Positions 33,307 to 44,952 of a stretch of 64,000 nucleotides of DNA are shown piece by piece. The DNA lies in the NCBI RefSeq assembly GCF_032452875.1, contig NC_083896.1, positions 2,914,001 to 2,978,000 on the forward strand, written 5' to 3'. This stretch comes from Bos javanicus. Its lineage: Eukaryota; Chordata; Mammalia; Artiodactyla; Bovidae. The translations under genes and the position numbers were made by a program. The notes under the pieces were generated by a model. It was given only the letters and a program-made list of their open reading frames with translations. It was not told where the DNA came from and ran no database searches. Within the stretch, counting starts at the first letter, position 1; each line of letters starts with the position of its first letter.

Positions 33307-34051
33307 TATACTACTCAGCCATTAAAAAGAACAAAATAGGGCCATTTCCAGCAACACGGAAGCAACTGGAAATAATCATACAGAGTGAAGTAAGCCAGAC
33401 AAAGACAAATACAATATGACGGCACTTACATGTGGAATCTAAAATATGCCACAAACAAACCTATTATAAAGCAGAAGCATACTCACAGACGTAGAGAAAG
33501 GATTTGCGGTTGCGGAGGAGACGGGGTGGGGGAGGGGTGGACTGGGAGCTGGGGTTAGCAGATGCAAACTGTTACATATAGAATGGATGGACAGCAAGGT
33601 TCTACTGTGCAGCACAGGGAACTGTAGTCAGTGTTCTGGGATAAACTAATGGAAAACAGTGTAAGAAAGAATGTACATGTACGTATAACTGAGTCACTGC
33701 TGTGGAGAAGGCAATGGCACCCCACTCCAGTACTCTTGCCTGGAAAATCCCGTGGATGGAGGAGCCTGGAAGGCTGCAGTCCATGGGGTCGCTGAGGGTC
33801 GGACAGGACTGAGCGACTTCACTTTCACTTTCCACTTTCATGCATTGGAGAAGGAAATGGCAACCCACTCCAGTGTTCTTGCCTGGAGAATCCCAGGGAC
33901 AGGGGAGCCTGGTGGGCTGCCGTCTATGGGGTCGCACAGAGTCGGACACGACTGAAGCAACTTAGCAGCAGCAGCAGCAGCAGAGTCACTGCTGTACAGC
34001 AGAAATTAATACAAAACTATAAATCAAATATACTTCAATTAATTAAAAAAG
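33307..34051 (+). mobile_element. L1 3' end inserted in the ERV relic
   Basis: Sense L1: the end of ORF2 and the 3' UTR (cagccattaaaaagaacaaa, then gaagtaagccagacaaagac, then 'gtggaatctaaaa'), ending in an A-run near 34045. Itself split by a Bov-A2 at 33703-33982. Similar flanking acacag motifs on both sides may be the TSD. Confidence 0.85.
33703..33982 (+). mobile_element. Bov-A2 SINE nested in L1, perfect TSD
   Basis: Sense Bov-A2 with both monomers and a (CAG)n tail. Perfect 12-bp repeats gagtcactgctg at 33691-33702 and 33983-33994 restore the L1 when the SINE is mentally removed. Confidence 0.97.
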
Positions 34052-36627
34052 CCCACACAGACTTAGGTACATGGTATGATGCTGCTAATTAACTAATTGT
34101 CCATACTCATCAAGAAGTATGATTAGGAGCGGTTCACATTCACAAGGGACAAGTAGAAACACACATTCACGGTCTAGTGGCAGCACCATGAACTCTTCTG
34201 TTCTCTGCCATAATATATTCCAAAAGGGCCTTGACTGTCTGGACGATTCAGAGCATCACATTAGTCTACAAAATTGATGACATCATGTTATTTGACCCGA
34301 TAATCATTAAGTAGCAAGTACGTTGGATGCCTTGAAAAGACATAGGCACTGCGGAAGGTGGGTGATAAGCCTTACAAAGATTCAAGGCCTGCCACATTGG
34401 AGATTTTAGGGACTGAGTGTTCTGTAATATGCCAGGATGTCTCTTTCACAGGAAAGGACAAGTTATTTCACCTTGCTCCTTCTACCACAAAGAGAGAGGT
34501 ACAGCACTTAATATCATTCTTTGGATTTTGGAGCCAATCCATTTCATACATGGGAATTCTGGCACAACCGGCTCACCAGGTGACTCAGAAGTCTTTTAGC
34601 TTTGACTGGAGATGGAGCTGAGACTCATGTGGAATCTCTGGCAGAACCCAGTAGGAGAGTCACAGAGTCTTGTTCTGGAACAAGGCTCTGCCATCTGCAG
34701 CAGAGCACTACATATCATTCTAAAATCTCTCTGATGTGCTTCTAGGCCCTGATTGAAATTGATCCCCTGACTGTGAATTATCAACGGACCATGTGACCAG
34801 AGTGGTAGATTCAGCGATGTGTCCTGTCAAACCCACCGTGGTGTAAGAATGAGAAATTCCAGCAGCAATCCATCAGTACATAGAAGTGGTGCATCCAGGA
34901 TCAGGTTCCAGAAGGCCTAGAGGGATCAAAGATGCGAATGTCACTTATTATATGTCACCTTTCCCTCAACTCACACCAGACCCGCAAGGTGGGGACTCCA
35001 CAGGATCAGCTGGTGGCAGAAGAAAAAGCCCCAGTTCAGTTCATGAACGGACTGGCTTTGTGTATGTGAAGCATGAATCATACAGAGACTGCTGCTTCAC
35101 TACAGCCTTGCTCAGGAGTGCCCTTAAAAGAGAGTGCTACATAACGATCTTTCCAATGTACTATATTTGAAGGAAATGAGAGAAAGAAGGAAAAGGAGAA
35201 GCAGAGAGAGAGAAACACACACACACACACACACACACACGTTGAAAACACATGAAAATCTTAAAACGTTACTGAAAAGTTAGACAAATCGCCCAGTGGC
35301 CTATATATGCAACGGTACTGCTGTTCTGTAAGGACAATGGGCAGAGCTTTGGGCTTTGAACCCTGTTATCCATTTTGTGTGGAGAGAAACAGTTTGGAGC
35401 AAGGGTATATACAGACTTACGCAGTGAATACCTTAGTTGGTCAGAGATGAAGTTTGAAAGTGCAAGGTTGGACACCTGCGGACAGAGTCCTAGAAAGAAT
35501 AATATAGATAATCCCAAGAAAGTGGGGAAAATATGTTTCACGTGTCATCGCCTATTAGAAAACATACATGGTGGAAGAGGATTAAACTTCCAAGCAGACG
35601 AGCTAATACAGTCAGTAGGTGTGAAGCAGCCTCTACATCAAGGACTCCAGTAACCAGATTAGTCCTGATGGCAGAGATGGAGGCAATTCACGGGTTCACC
35701 AAGGCTGATGTAGCTATTACTACCGCTGAATGTCCAACCTTCCAGCAACAGAAAACCTGAGACTGTGTCATCTTTAATAGAGACCAACAAGTTGGCAAAT
35801 TGACAGACTGGACCGCTTTCATCTTGAAAAGGCCAGTAATTCATGTTTACTGGGATTGATAATAATCTAGATTTGCCTTTGCCTGTCTGCCATGCCTTAG
35901 ACAGTGCCACTATCCAAGACCTCATAGAGTATCTGACTTACCAACGTGGAATCTCCTGTGACATTCCTTGGATTCACTTTACAGCAAAGGAGATGGGGCT
36001 GGCTGCACATGGTTATGGCATTCTTGGGTCTTACCTCATACCATACCATCCAGAAGCTTATAGCCTAAATAGAGCAAGGGAAATAAACTCTTGCTATTAT
36101 AGCTGGGTCATAAGTATTGGGAAGACCTCATGCAAAGATGGAGTGCTAACAGCGTGTACTTATCCCGTTAAGCATTACATATTGTCTTTCGAATAGTTAT
36201 TATGGAATATATGGCTCTGAAAACCAAAAAAGTGGAAGTGGTAAAGGCACATTTTGACTCCCTATAACCCAAGGACTTTTTTGAAAACCTTTTCTGCAAA
36301 TTTGAGCTCTGAGGTTTCAGATTGCTAAGGGGGCTCCTTCCATCTGTAGACTGCTAAAGTACTTCTAATCTAAAGCTGTGGTTGTCATCTGCTCACTTTG
36401 GGATCCTCAAGCCGGGTGACCATCAACAAAAGAAAGGAGTAACCATAATGGCTAATCATGAAGTGGTAGGATTGCTCATAGATAATTAAGGTAAGGAGAA
36501 TACACCTAACATAGAGACAATCCCCATAGGTATCTCTTGCTGCTTTCATGCCCATTTGTAAATTCAAATTGACAATTAGAGTAATGACATCCTAATAGTA
36601 GCAAGTAATCAAGATTTCAGACCCTCT
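34052..36627 (+). pseudogene. ERV-L-like pol relic (RT, RNase H/linker, integrase, dUTPase-like)
   Basis: Decayed retroviral pol in the order RT, integrase, dUTPase-like. An I-D-D-I-M box at 34273-34287 is the RT catalytic motif. The frame at 34358-34621 holds the RT-connection segment (LISFFGFW). At about 35715-35745 there is an integrase zinc-finger-like A-E-C-P piece. 35843-36196 carries integrase-core fragments (FTGID, HFTAKE, YHPEA). Around 36400-36500 a K-K-G-V-T segment suggests a dUTPase domain; a dUTPase after integrase is typical of class III ERV-L. Many stops and frameshifts; no function expected. Confidence 0.62.
35214..35240. repeat. (AC)n microsatellite
   Basis: About 13 AC units following a purine-rich GA stretch, within the ERV relic. 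Confidence 0.97.
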
Positions 36628-36638
36628 AGGGCTAAGAG

Positions 36639-36913
36639 GGAGAAGGCACTGGTGACCCACTCCAGTACTCTTGCCTGGAAAATCCCATGGACAGAGGAGC
36701 CTGGTAGGCAGCAGTCCATGGGGTCGCTAAGAGTTGGACATGACTGAGCGACTTCACTTTCACTTTTTATTTTCATGCACTGGAGAAGGAAATGGCAACC
36801 CACTCCAGTGTCCTTGCCTGGAGAATCCCAGGGACAGGGGAGCCTGGTGGGCTGCCGTCTATCGTGTTGCACAGAGTCGGACACGACTGAAGCGACTTAG
36901 CAGCAGCAGCAGC
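36639..36913 (+). mobile_element. Bov-A2 SINE with TSD
   Basis: Sense Bov-A2 inserted in the ERV relic. Repeats agggctaagag (36628-36638) and agggctaagaa (36914-36924). Confidence 0.95.
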
Positions 36914-36927
36914 AGGGCTAAGAAAGA

Positions 36928-37072
36928 GCTTCCCTGGTGCTTGGCTGGTGAAGAATCCACCTGCAATGCAGGGCACCTGGTTTCAATCCCTGGGTTGAGA
37001 AGATCCCCTGGAGAAGGGAAAGGCTACTCACTCCAGTATTCTGGCCTGGAGAATTCCATGGACTGTATAGGG
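36928..37072 (+). mobile_element. Bov-tA SINE, 3'-truncated
   Basis: Sense head and part of the body, stopping after ccatggactg; the common 3' tail is missing, so a later deletion is likely. Starts only 15 bp after the Bov-A2. Confidence 0.88.
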
Positions 37073-37672
37073 TTAAGCATTTGTGGCAACTCATCAGACA
37101 AGCCCCTAGTAGAAGCACTGGCCCAAGGGGAGGGAAATCTCCTGGGTTTTAGAGTTTAGGGATGATGACAATTTCCGTTATGCCTCAGCAGCAGGTGGAG
37201 ATATAGTTCATCTTGGAAATTTTTCCAAGAAATCGAGACCAATGAGAATCCTGAGAAACTATACTCAGAAGGAGTAAACTTAACATAAGAATCACATGAA
37301 TACAAGTGGTGCAAGGGGTGAACTATAGTGGATGCTTTTTCTTTGCCTAGATTTAAAAAAGTCAGCCAGTACACTCATGGTGGTCTGAGAATACTGCACA
37401 GATATTCTCTTTTTAGGAGAATTGCCAAAGGATCACCTCACCTTGGAGGCTATCTCTCCTTCCCTCTTCTGAGACAAAGACTCACTGGCATAGTGTTATA
37501 AAAGGTCAGCCAGCCCACTTGCCTCAAGGTGGGACTAACAACATGATGCGATTTGTTCTCCAGAGCTTCCCTGTGGCGTCTGAATGATGAGACATCTAGA
37601 TGAGACCGTTTGCTCTCCCTGCCTCATCTGGGGTCATGTGCTCGTTTCGCTTGAGAATGTGCTGTTGTTTAC
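37073..37672 (+). repeat. ERV 3' region and possible LTR remnant
   Basis: Sequence after the pol relic includes a TATA-like gttataaaaggtcagc at about 37495 followed by C/T-rich DNA, as in ERV-L (MLT2-class) LTRs. It is broken by the BovB at 37673. The aataaat motif at about 40247, beyond the BovB block, may be the displaced LTR end. Boundaries are not defined. Confidence 0.35.
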
Positions 37673-37969
37673 CCACTCAGTCGTGTCTGACTCTTTGTGA
37701 CCCCATGGACTGCAGGACGCCAGGCCTCCCTGTCCATCACCATTTCCCAGAGGTTGCTCAAACTCATGTCCATTGAGTCGGTGATGTCATCCAACCATCT
37801 CGTCCTCTGTCGTACCCTTCTTTTCCCGCCTTCAGTCTTTCCCAGCATCAGGGTCTTTTCTAATGAGTCAGTTCTTTGTATCAGGTGGCCAAAGTATTGG
37901 AGCTTCAGCTTCACCATCAGTCCTTTCAGTGAATATTCAGGTTTGATATTCTTTAGGACTGACTGGTTT

Positions 37970-38403
37970 TTCCTGTGGTCATGGATGGATGTGAGAGTTG
38001 GACTGTGGAAAAGGCTGAGCACCGAAGAATTGATGCTTTTGAACTGTGGTGTTGGAGAAGACTCTTGAGAGTCCCTTGGACTGCAAGGAGATCCAACCAG
38101 TCCATCCTAAATGAGATCAGTCCTGGGTGTTCATTGGAAAGACTGATGCTGAAGCTGAAACTCCAAAACTTTGGCTACCTCATGCGAAGAGTTGACTCAC
38201 TGAAAAAGACCCTGATGCTGGGAGGAATTGGGGGCAGGAGGAGAAGAGGATGACAGAGGATGAGATGGCTGGATGGCATCACTAAGTCAATGGACATGAG
38301 TTTGGTTAAACTCCAGGAGCTAGTGATGGACAGGGAGGCCTGGCATGCTGTGGTTCATGGGGTTGCAGAGAGTCGGACATGACTGAGCAACTGAACTGAG
38401 CTG
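37970..38403 (+). mobile_element. BovB LINE 3' fragment inserted into BovB, perfect 15-bp TSD
   Basis: Sense 434-bp BovB 3' end. aggactgactggttt occurs at 37955-37969 and 38404-38418, exactly flanking it. Host and insert are the same part of the element in opposite orientation, so 37673-37969 and about 38130-38403 form inverted arms. Confidence 0.97.
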
Positions 38404-39068
38404 AGGACTGACTGGTTTGATCTCCTTGATGTCCAAGGGACTCTCAAGAATCTTCTCCAGCACCACAGTTTGAAGGCATCAGTTCTTCAGCACTCAGCAT
38501 TTTTTATTGTCCAGCTCTCACATGACTACTGGAAAAACCATTGCTTTGACTAGATGGACCTTTGTTGGCAAAGTAATATCTCTGCTTTTTAATATGCTGT
38601 CTAGGTTGGTCATAACTTTTCCTCCAAGGAGCAAGTGTCTTCTAATTTCATGGCTGCAATAACCATCTTCAGTGATTTTGGAGCCCAGAAAAATTAAGTC
38701 TCTCACTGTTCCCACTGTTTCCCCATCTATTTGTCATGAAATGATGGGACTGGATGCCATGATCTTTGTTTTTTGAATGTTGAGCTTTAAGCCAGCATTT
38801 TCACTCTTCTCTTTCACCTTCATCAAGAGGCTCTTTAGTTCTTCTTCACTTTCTGCCATAAGGGTGGTGTCATCTGCATATCTGAGGTTACTGATATTTC
38901 TTCTGGCAATCTTGATTCCAGTTTGTGCTTCATCCAGCCCAGCATTTTACTTGATGTACTCTGCATATAAATTAAAGGAGCCTTGACGTGCTCCTTTCCC
39001 AGTTTGGAACCAGTCCATTGTTCCATGTCCAGTTCTCACTGTTGCTTCTTGACCTGCATACAGATTTC

Positions 39069-39485
39069 TCAGGAGGCAGGTGAGATGGTCTGGTATTTCC
39101 ATCTCTTGAAGAATTTTCCACAGTTGTGATCTACACAGTCAAAGGCTTTAGTATAGTCAATGAAGCAGAAGTAGATGTTTTTCTGGAACTCTCTAGCTTT
39201 TTCTATAATCCAACAGATGTTGGCAATTTGATCTCTGGTTCCTCTGCCTTTTCTAAATCCAGCTTGAACATCTGGAAGTTCATGGTTCACAAACTGTTGA
39301 AGCCTAGTTTGAAGAATTGTGAGTGTTACTTTACTAGCAGGTGAAATGAGTGCAATTGTGCAGTAATTTGAACTTTCTTTGGCATTGCCCTTCTTTGGGA
39401 TTGGAAGGAAAACTGACCTTTTCCAGTCCTTTGGCCACTGCTGAGTTTTCCAAATTTGCTGACATATTGAGTGCAGCACTTTCAC
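39069..39485 (-). pseudogene. BovB RT fingers/palm relic
   Basis: 138 open codons from the linker into RT. It reads through the K-T-Q-Q-W position that is a stop in 596-1054, then LPDVQAGFRKGRG and motif A as FIDYTKAFD (Ala to Thr). The frame is lost just after DHN, where the equivalent of KLWK is altered. Part of the 37673-40222 copy. Confidence 0.85.
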
Positions 39486-40292
39486 AGCATCATCTTTTAG
39501 GATTTGAAGTAGCTCAACTGGAATTCCATCACCTCCACTAGCTTTGTTCGTAGTGATGCTTCCTCAGGCCCACTTGACTTTGCATTCCAGGATGTCTGGC
39601 TCTAGGTGAGTGAGCACACCATCGTAATTATCTGGGTCATGAAGATCTTTTTTTGTACAGTTCTTCTGGGTTTTCTTGTCACCTCTTCTTAATATCCTCT
39701 GCTTCTGTTAGGTCCATACCATTTCTGTCCTTTATTGTACTTATCATTGCATGAACTTTTCCCTTGGTAGCTTTAATTTTCTTGAAGTGGTCTCTAGCCT
39801 TTCCCATTATATTGTTTTCCTCTATTTCTTTGCATTGTTCACTTAAAAAAGCTTTCTTATCTCTCCTTGCTGTTCTGTGGAAATGTGCATTCAGATGCTT
39901 ATATCTTTCCTTTTCTCCTTTGCCCTCACTTCTATTATTTTCTTAGCTAATTTTTAGGTCTCAGACAACCATTTTGCCTTTTTGCATTTCTTTTTCTTGG
40001 GGATGGTTTTGATCACCACCTCATCAATGTTACTAACCTCTGTCCAAAGTTCTTCAGGCAGTCTATCATATCTAATCCCTTGGATCTATTTGTCATTTCC
40101 ACTGTATAATCATAAGGGATTTGATTTAGGTCATATTTGAATGGTCTAGTGATTTTCCCTACTTTCTTCAATTTAAGCCTGAATTTAGCAATAAGGAGTT
40201 CATGATCTGAGCCACAGTCTGCTCCCTGTCCCGAAAATACTTCTTGAATAAATCACTTGAATATATTTTTGGGGGACCCTAACACATCCTAT

Positions 40293-40422
40293 TGGAGAAG
40301 GAAATGGCAACCCACTCCAGTGTTCTTGCCTGGAGAATCCCAGGGATGGGGAAGCCTGGTGGGCTGCTGTCTCAGGGGTTGCACAGAATCGGACACGACT
40401 GAAGCGACTTAGCAGCAGCAGC
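40293..40422 (+). mobile_element. Monomeric BovA (Bov-A2 second half) with TSD
   Basis: Exactly the second monomer of Bov-A2 with a (CAG)n tail, flanked by aacacatcctat (40281-40292) and aacacgtcctat (40423-40434), 11/12 identical. The insert starts at the monomer boundary. Confidence 0.93.
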
Positions 40423-40470
40423 AACACGTCCTATAACTTTCACTCCTTGTTCATTGTGTTGGGCTGGCCA

Positions 40471-40472
40471 AA

Positions 40473-40501
<29 letters not shown>
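40471..40501. repeat. (GT)n microsatellite in mariner end
   Basis: About 15 GT units directly following the left terminal repeat. Confidence 0.97.
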
Positions 40502-40505
<4 letters not shown>

Positions 40506-41104
40506 CATAAGGTGGCTCTAGAAGCACTTAGTTGTCTTTAACTCCATTTGACATGACTTTGTTAGATTATATTATGACAGCCTCATATCAACATGCATTT
40601 AAAAAAAAACTTATCAAAATTAGTTAATTTTTGTGTAGCCATTTTAATATTGAAGATGGAAGTAAAAAGCAACGTTTTGGCATAGTACACTTTCTTCAAG
40701 AAAAGTACAAGTTCAACTGAAACTCTAACCCACCCCTCCCCCTCCACCTGACAGATTTGTGCAGAAGAGTGGAGAAGGTGCTATAACTGATCTAACATGT
40801 CAAAAGTAGTTTGTGATGTTTCATGCTGGAGATTTCTTTGGATGATGCTCCATGGTGGGGTGGACCATTTGGAGTTGATAGCGATCAAATGAAGACATTA
40901 ACTGAGAACAGTCAACATTCTGCCATGTGCCTATACTCAAAATATCCAAATCAGGCATTAAAAATCATTTGTACCAGCTTGATTATGTTAATCACTTTGA
41001 TGTTTGGTTCCATATAAGTTATGCAAAAAAATCTTCTTGACCATGTTTCTACATATGATTCCCTACTTAAAGGTAATGAAAATGTTCCATTTTTAAAACA
41101 AGCT

Positions 41105-41696
41105 GTGATGGGTGATGAAAAGTGGGTATTGTACAATACTGTGGAATGGAAGAGACCATGGGGTAAGCAAAATGAATCGTAACCAATCACACCAAAGTCC
41201 AGTCTTCATCCTAATCAAGTGATGTTCTGTGTATGGTTGAATTGGAAGGCAGTCTCTTATTATGAATTTATTCTGGAAAACCAAAAAATTAATCCCAAAA
41301 AGTATTGCTCCCAATTGAAGGCAGCATTCAATGCAAAGCACCCAGAATTTGTCAAAGGAAAACATATAATTTTCCATCAGGATAAGACAAGACCACATGT
41401 TTCTTTGATTACCAGGAAAAAACTGTTACAACCTGGCTGAGAAGTTCTGATTCATCTGCCATATTCACCAGACATTGCACCTTCAGACAGACATTGCACA
41501 TTTGGATGTCCATTTATTTTGGCCTTTACAAAATTCTTTTAATGGAAAGACAATCAATTCCCTGAAAGACTGTAAAAGGCATCTGGAACATTTCTTTGCT
41601 CAAAAAGACAAAAAGTTTTGGGAAGATGAAATTATGAAGTTGCCTGGAAAATGGCAGAAAGTATTGGAACAAAATGGTGAATATGCTGTTCAATAA
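41105..41696 (+). pseudogene. Mariner transposase relic (DD34D)
   Basis: Catalytic part of a mariner transposase. GDEKW (41111-41125) holds the first Asp; HQD (second Asp at 41381-41383) and APSD (third Asp at 41486-41488) follow with exactly 34 residues between the last two, in the same frame. A Trp codon has become TGA at 41438, and another stop lies near 41180. A short direct duplication (cagacattgcac twice, at about 41469 and 41488) disrupts the frame after the third Asp. The N-terminal half upstream (from about 40850) is further decayed. Confidence 0.85.
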
Positions 41697-41769
41697 AGTT
41701 CTTGGTAAAAATGAAAAATGTGTCTTTTATTTTTACTTAAAAATCAAAGGAAATATTTGGCTAATCAAA

Positions 41770-43086
41770 TACAAAAGAATGGGAACTCTTTGTGCTAAAA
41801 TATAAGGGGAAAAGTAAAGCATGATATGGTCATAATAAATTTTCCATCTTTTCACTTTTACAAACTCCCAAACTGAGGCCTCTTGACACCCACCTCTAAA
41901 CTCATTTCCTTACTAGTCTCTCAGAACAACCTGGTTTAATTCTAGAATGGCTTAAGGAGGGATAGTTAAGAAGCTACTAAGGCATGCCATCATATTTCAC
42001 ATTTTGAGGGTTCCTCACCTTCTACTTCAAATCACTGTATCTGAGTCTCACCGCTCAAACTTAAGTTCCTGCTTTTCTACCTTGCCTGGTACTTATGTTC
42101 CCTCAAGACTGAGAAGTGCCATAGTTTAGATGAGTCCTGCTTGCTTCCACAGCCCTGGCTTTGAATCCTATTTGAGCTGTGATGTCTGTCTTCATGACAC
42201 ACAGCTGCACTGATGCTAACTGCTGTGTGCCTGGATCTCTCGTTTCACCTCCTCTGAAACCAGCCCTTGTGCCACTTCTTAGACCATCCTATCACTACAG
42301 CATATTTTTCTGGGTCCTGTGTCCCACCTGCCTGCCTGGGCTCCCTACAGGCACCTTGTCCAAGGACTGGCTCATCCCTATGGGTGCTGCTTAGATTTCA
42401 GAAACCCTTTGTCCCTCCTTGGCTTTTTCACTCAGTTTTATATGATCTTGTGAATGTTACTCAACATCTCAGTTCCCCATTTCCTCATCTAAAGAATAAG
42501 TAGGACTGACAATTTATGGAGAATAAACAAGAAAATATTCATAAAGCTTCCAGAAAGGTGCCTAACATAGCATCACTCAATAGTGGGAATTATTCTTGTG
42601 AATTAGTTGTTACAATCTATGGTGCGGGTCTGTCAGGAGAACAAAAGCCACCTTAGGAATTTCAAGCAGAAGGAAATTTGACACAGTGAGAAAGAGGCTT
42701 TTACCACGTTGAAGGACCTGGGGCAAGAAGATTTAGCTGCTACTGCTAAATTTCAGAACACACTGATGTTTAGGAACCACAGAGCAGCCACCGCCTGTGG
42801 AAGCCAGCCTCAAGGAAGTGGGTGACAGTGACTGTCAGGTGTTTGCTAAGAAGTTTCTGGAAAAGTGCTCTACTTCTCAATGCCCATATGCCCATATATA
42901 GCTGAAAAAATGACTTTTTTCTTTTCTCTTTTATGAATCTTATGCAAGTACCTCACTGGAAGAGTATAAATCTTGAAGGAAGAATCATGAAAAATCATAG
43001 CTTCTAAGTTTTCAGTCCTTGCAATACAGGGGTGCTAAGGAATGCATGGATGGTGCTAAGGATCAATAGATAATAAATGCCACAGT
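41770..43086. other. Mostly unassigned; MIR-like piece
   Basis: About 42425-42590 reads as sense MIR ('gatcttgtgaatgttactc', 'catttcctcatctaaagaat', then a 'gtgcctaacatagca' block). The rest is unassigned. Confidence 0.45.
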
Positions 43087-43129
43087 TTTTGTTGTTGTTG
43101 TTGGTGGTGGTGGTGGTGGTGTTGGTGTT
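43087..43129. repeat. (GTT)n/(GGT)n microsatellite
   Basis: Compound trinucleotide run: about four GTT units, about six GGT units, then GTTGGTG. Confidence 0.95.
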
Positions 43130-44224
43130 TTTAAAATGATTGCTTCTCCAGTTTTAATGTGTTAGAAGTCATGTAAAGGGAAACCTGAGATGGAAGTCAG
43201 AGGATGTGATAATTGGAAGTGAGCACCAGAACCTTCCTAGAGGATTCTGAGTGGTTACATAGTTGGCTGATCTGCAGAGAGGAATGAGCAAGCTCAGAAA
43301 TAGAGCTGACATGGTTGTCTAATGAAGACATGCCAAAAGCCTTGTTATGGATGTTCTTGGGCAATATATTGCTAAGCCTCTCAAAACTGATAAAAATGTC
43401 AGAAACAGAGATTATCCTGTAGAGAACATCATCTCTGGGGCTTTTATTGCTGATGCTACATCCCATGTCATCTCATCACATTTGCCTCCGGCAGTCAGGC
43501 TTCTCCCTGCCACACTCAGGACCAGCCTCTCGGTGCTGGCATTGTCCACAGAGATCTAGATACAGGATATTCTCACAACACTAGTGTCGGGAACTAAGAG
43601 TAGAAAAGGCAAATTACAGGTCGCTCCTGTATTTCCAGTGGTTTGTACTGTGCCTGTCATGTAGAAAGTGCAATAGTATGATTTGTTAAATAAATGAAAG
43701 ACTATTTAATCCAACAGCTATGCTTCAATGTCAAAGGCCCACAGCTTCTAGGGGCAGTTTATTCCACTGAGGATTCTGATTGCAAACTCCAAATAGCCTT
43801 TCAAGTTTTTGGGGATTGTGACCATGAAGGTGAGGGAACACTGAGGTGTAGACTTCATGGTTCCACCTGGGCAGCTCTTGAGCAGTTTATCGTACCTGAA
43901 AAAACAGTGAATTCAAGGTCACTGCACAGATGCTGAGCAAATAAATGACATGAGGGGATGTATAGGCTCTGTGGAAGGAAGAATATCCCCTTTGGGAATA
44001 CTGAAAGGCTATGCTAAGTGTTCTCTGTGATGCTTTGAGAGAGCAGGAGCTTAAGTCTGAGGACCTTGGGGTTCCCTTTACACTTGGCAGAAGATAAGCA
44101 AACAGATCTCTTTCACATTTCCTAGGGTCACAGAATTTTAGAATCAGAAAGACTCTTGGAGACTTTCTGGCCGTATTCTTGTCTGGTACCTGAAATTCCT
44201 TTTTATAATTTTCAAGAAGTTGTT
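43130..44224. other. Mostly unassigned; L2-like piece
   Basis: 43640-43705 (tactgtgcctgtcatgtag, then 'ttgttaaataaatgaa') resembles the sense L2 tail. The 44100-44200 stretch has an old-repeat look that I cannot name. Confidence 0.4.
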
Positions 44225-44412
44225 GTTTTTTTCAGCCACTAAGTCATGTCCAACTCTTTGCCACACCAGGGACTGCAGCACACCAGCTTTTCCTGTCCTT
44301 CACTGTCTCCTGGAGTTCGTTTAAACTCATGTCCAGTGATGCCATGCAACCGTCTCATCCTCTGTCGCCCCCGTCTCCTCCTGCCTTCAATCTTTCCCAG
44401 CATTAAGGTCTC
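44225..44412 (-). mobile_element. BovB 3' end, diverged
   Basis: Antisense BovB tail region with several deletions compared with 44953-45203, hence an older copy. Confidence 0.85.
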
Positions 44413-44952
44413 AGAATTTACTGTCCCGCTATTATTTGAATCAAGGAGCTCACTACCTTCCTAGTCACTGCATTCCTTTTTTAATTTATTATGATGTCAC
44501 CTCTCCCCAGGAGTTATCAGTGTTTTGATTTATTGCTCCATGGAGCCCCCAGTTTCCTCATCTTCTTTCCTCCCCCTTCTTAAATCTTCTCTAGAGAAGA
44601 TCTGTTATCCAGTTCACTTTAACCCTCCCTTTGTGAGGGACCGTGTCATTAATAAGTGATAAAACCAAGATGGGATCCCAGGGTTGTTTGAAGTCCCAAG
44701 CCTGGACTCCCAACCATGACATTTATAGTGTTGGGCCAAAAATGTGCATTCGTGTGCTCACACCATGTTGTTTATCTTTCCATCAAGTCAGGTGCTCCTT
44801 GTTAAATTTCAGTCCCTAGAAATGTCTTTCACACGAGCCTCATGGAGCAGATGTAGTTCCTCAGAGCTCACAGACCCCAGGAGGGATGTTTATGTGGTAA
44901 TTCACCTTCCTTGCAGACTCCTTAACTAGACTGTCCAGGCCAGAAGGGTTAT

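Larger units (their letters stand above)
37673..40222 (-). mobile_element. BovB LINE, long copy split by another BovB
   Basis: Antisense BovB of about 2.1 kb net: 3' tail at 37673, C-terminal region, RT (YADD at 38869-38880 intact), linker, and endonuclease C-terminal region to about 40222. Its 3' part is interrupted at 37970-38403 by a sense BovB. Frameshifts and stops throughout. The 5' end is truncated in the endonuclease, at nearly the same point as the segment at 1067. Confidence 0.95.
40459..41769 (+). mobile_element. Mariner DNA transposon, near full length
   Basis: About 1.3 kb, the usual mariner size. The left end ttgggctggccaaag is a recognisable mariner terminal repeat. The right end, aaatatttggctaatcaa, is its degenerate complement, followed by TA near the right edge. 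A (GT)n run lies just inside the left end. The transposase inside is dead (see 41105-41696). Mariners cut and paste at TA sites; old copies like this are fossils. Confidence 0.88.

Noticed and set aside
33963..33982. CAG trinucleotide runs (here and at the ends of other Bov-A2 copies) as coding or disease-type repeats
   Set aside because: They are the standard 3' tails of Bov-A2 elements.
34358..34621. Intact retroviral gene
   Set aside because: Only an 87-codon scrap of a frame-broken pol relic; stops and frameshifts occur on both sides and the L1 insertion cuts the RT domain.
35214..35240. Regular short repeats as a CRISPR-like array
   Set aside because: This is an AC microsatellite; no repeat-spacer pattern exists anywhere in the window and the genome is mammalian.
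36734..37159. 141-codon plus-strand frame
   Set aside because: It spans Bov-A2 and Bov-tA sequence; the peptide is translated SINE.
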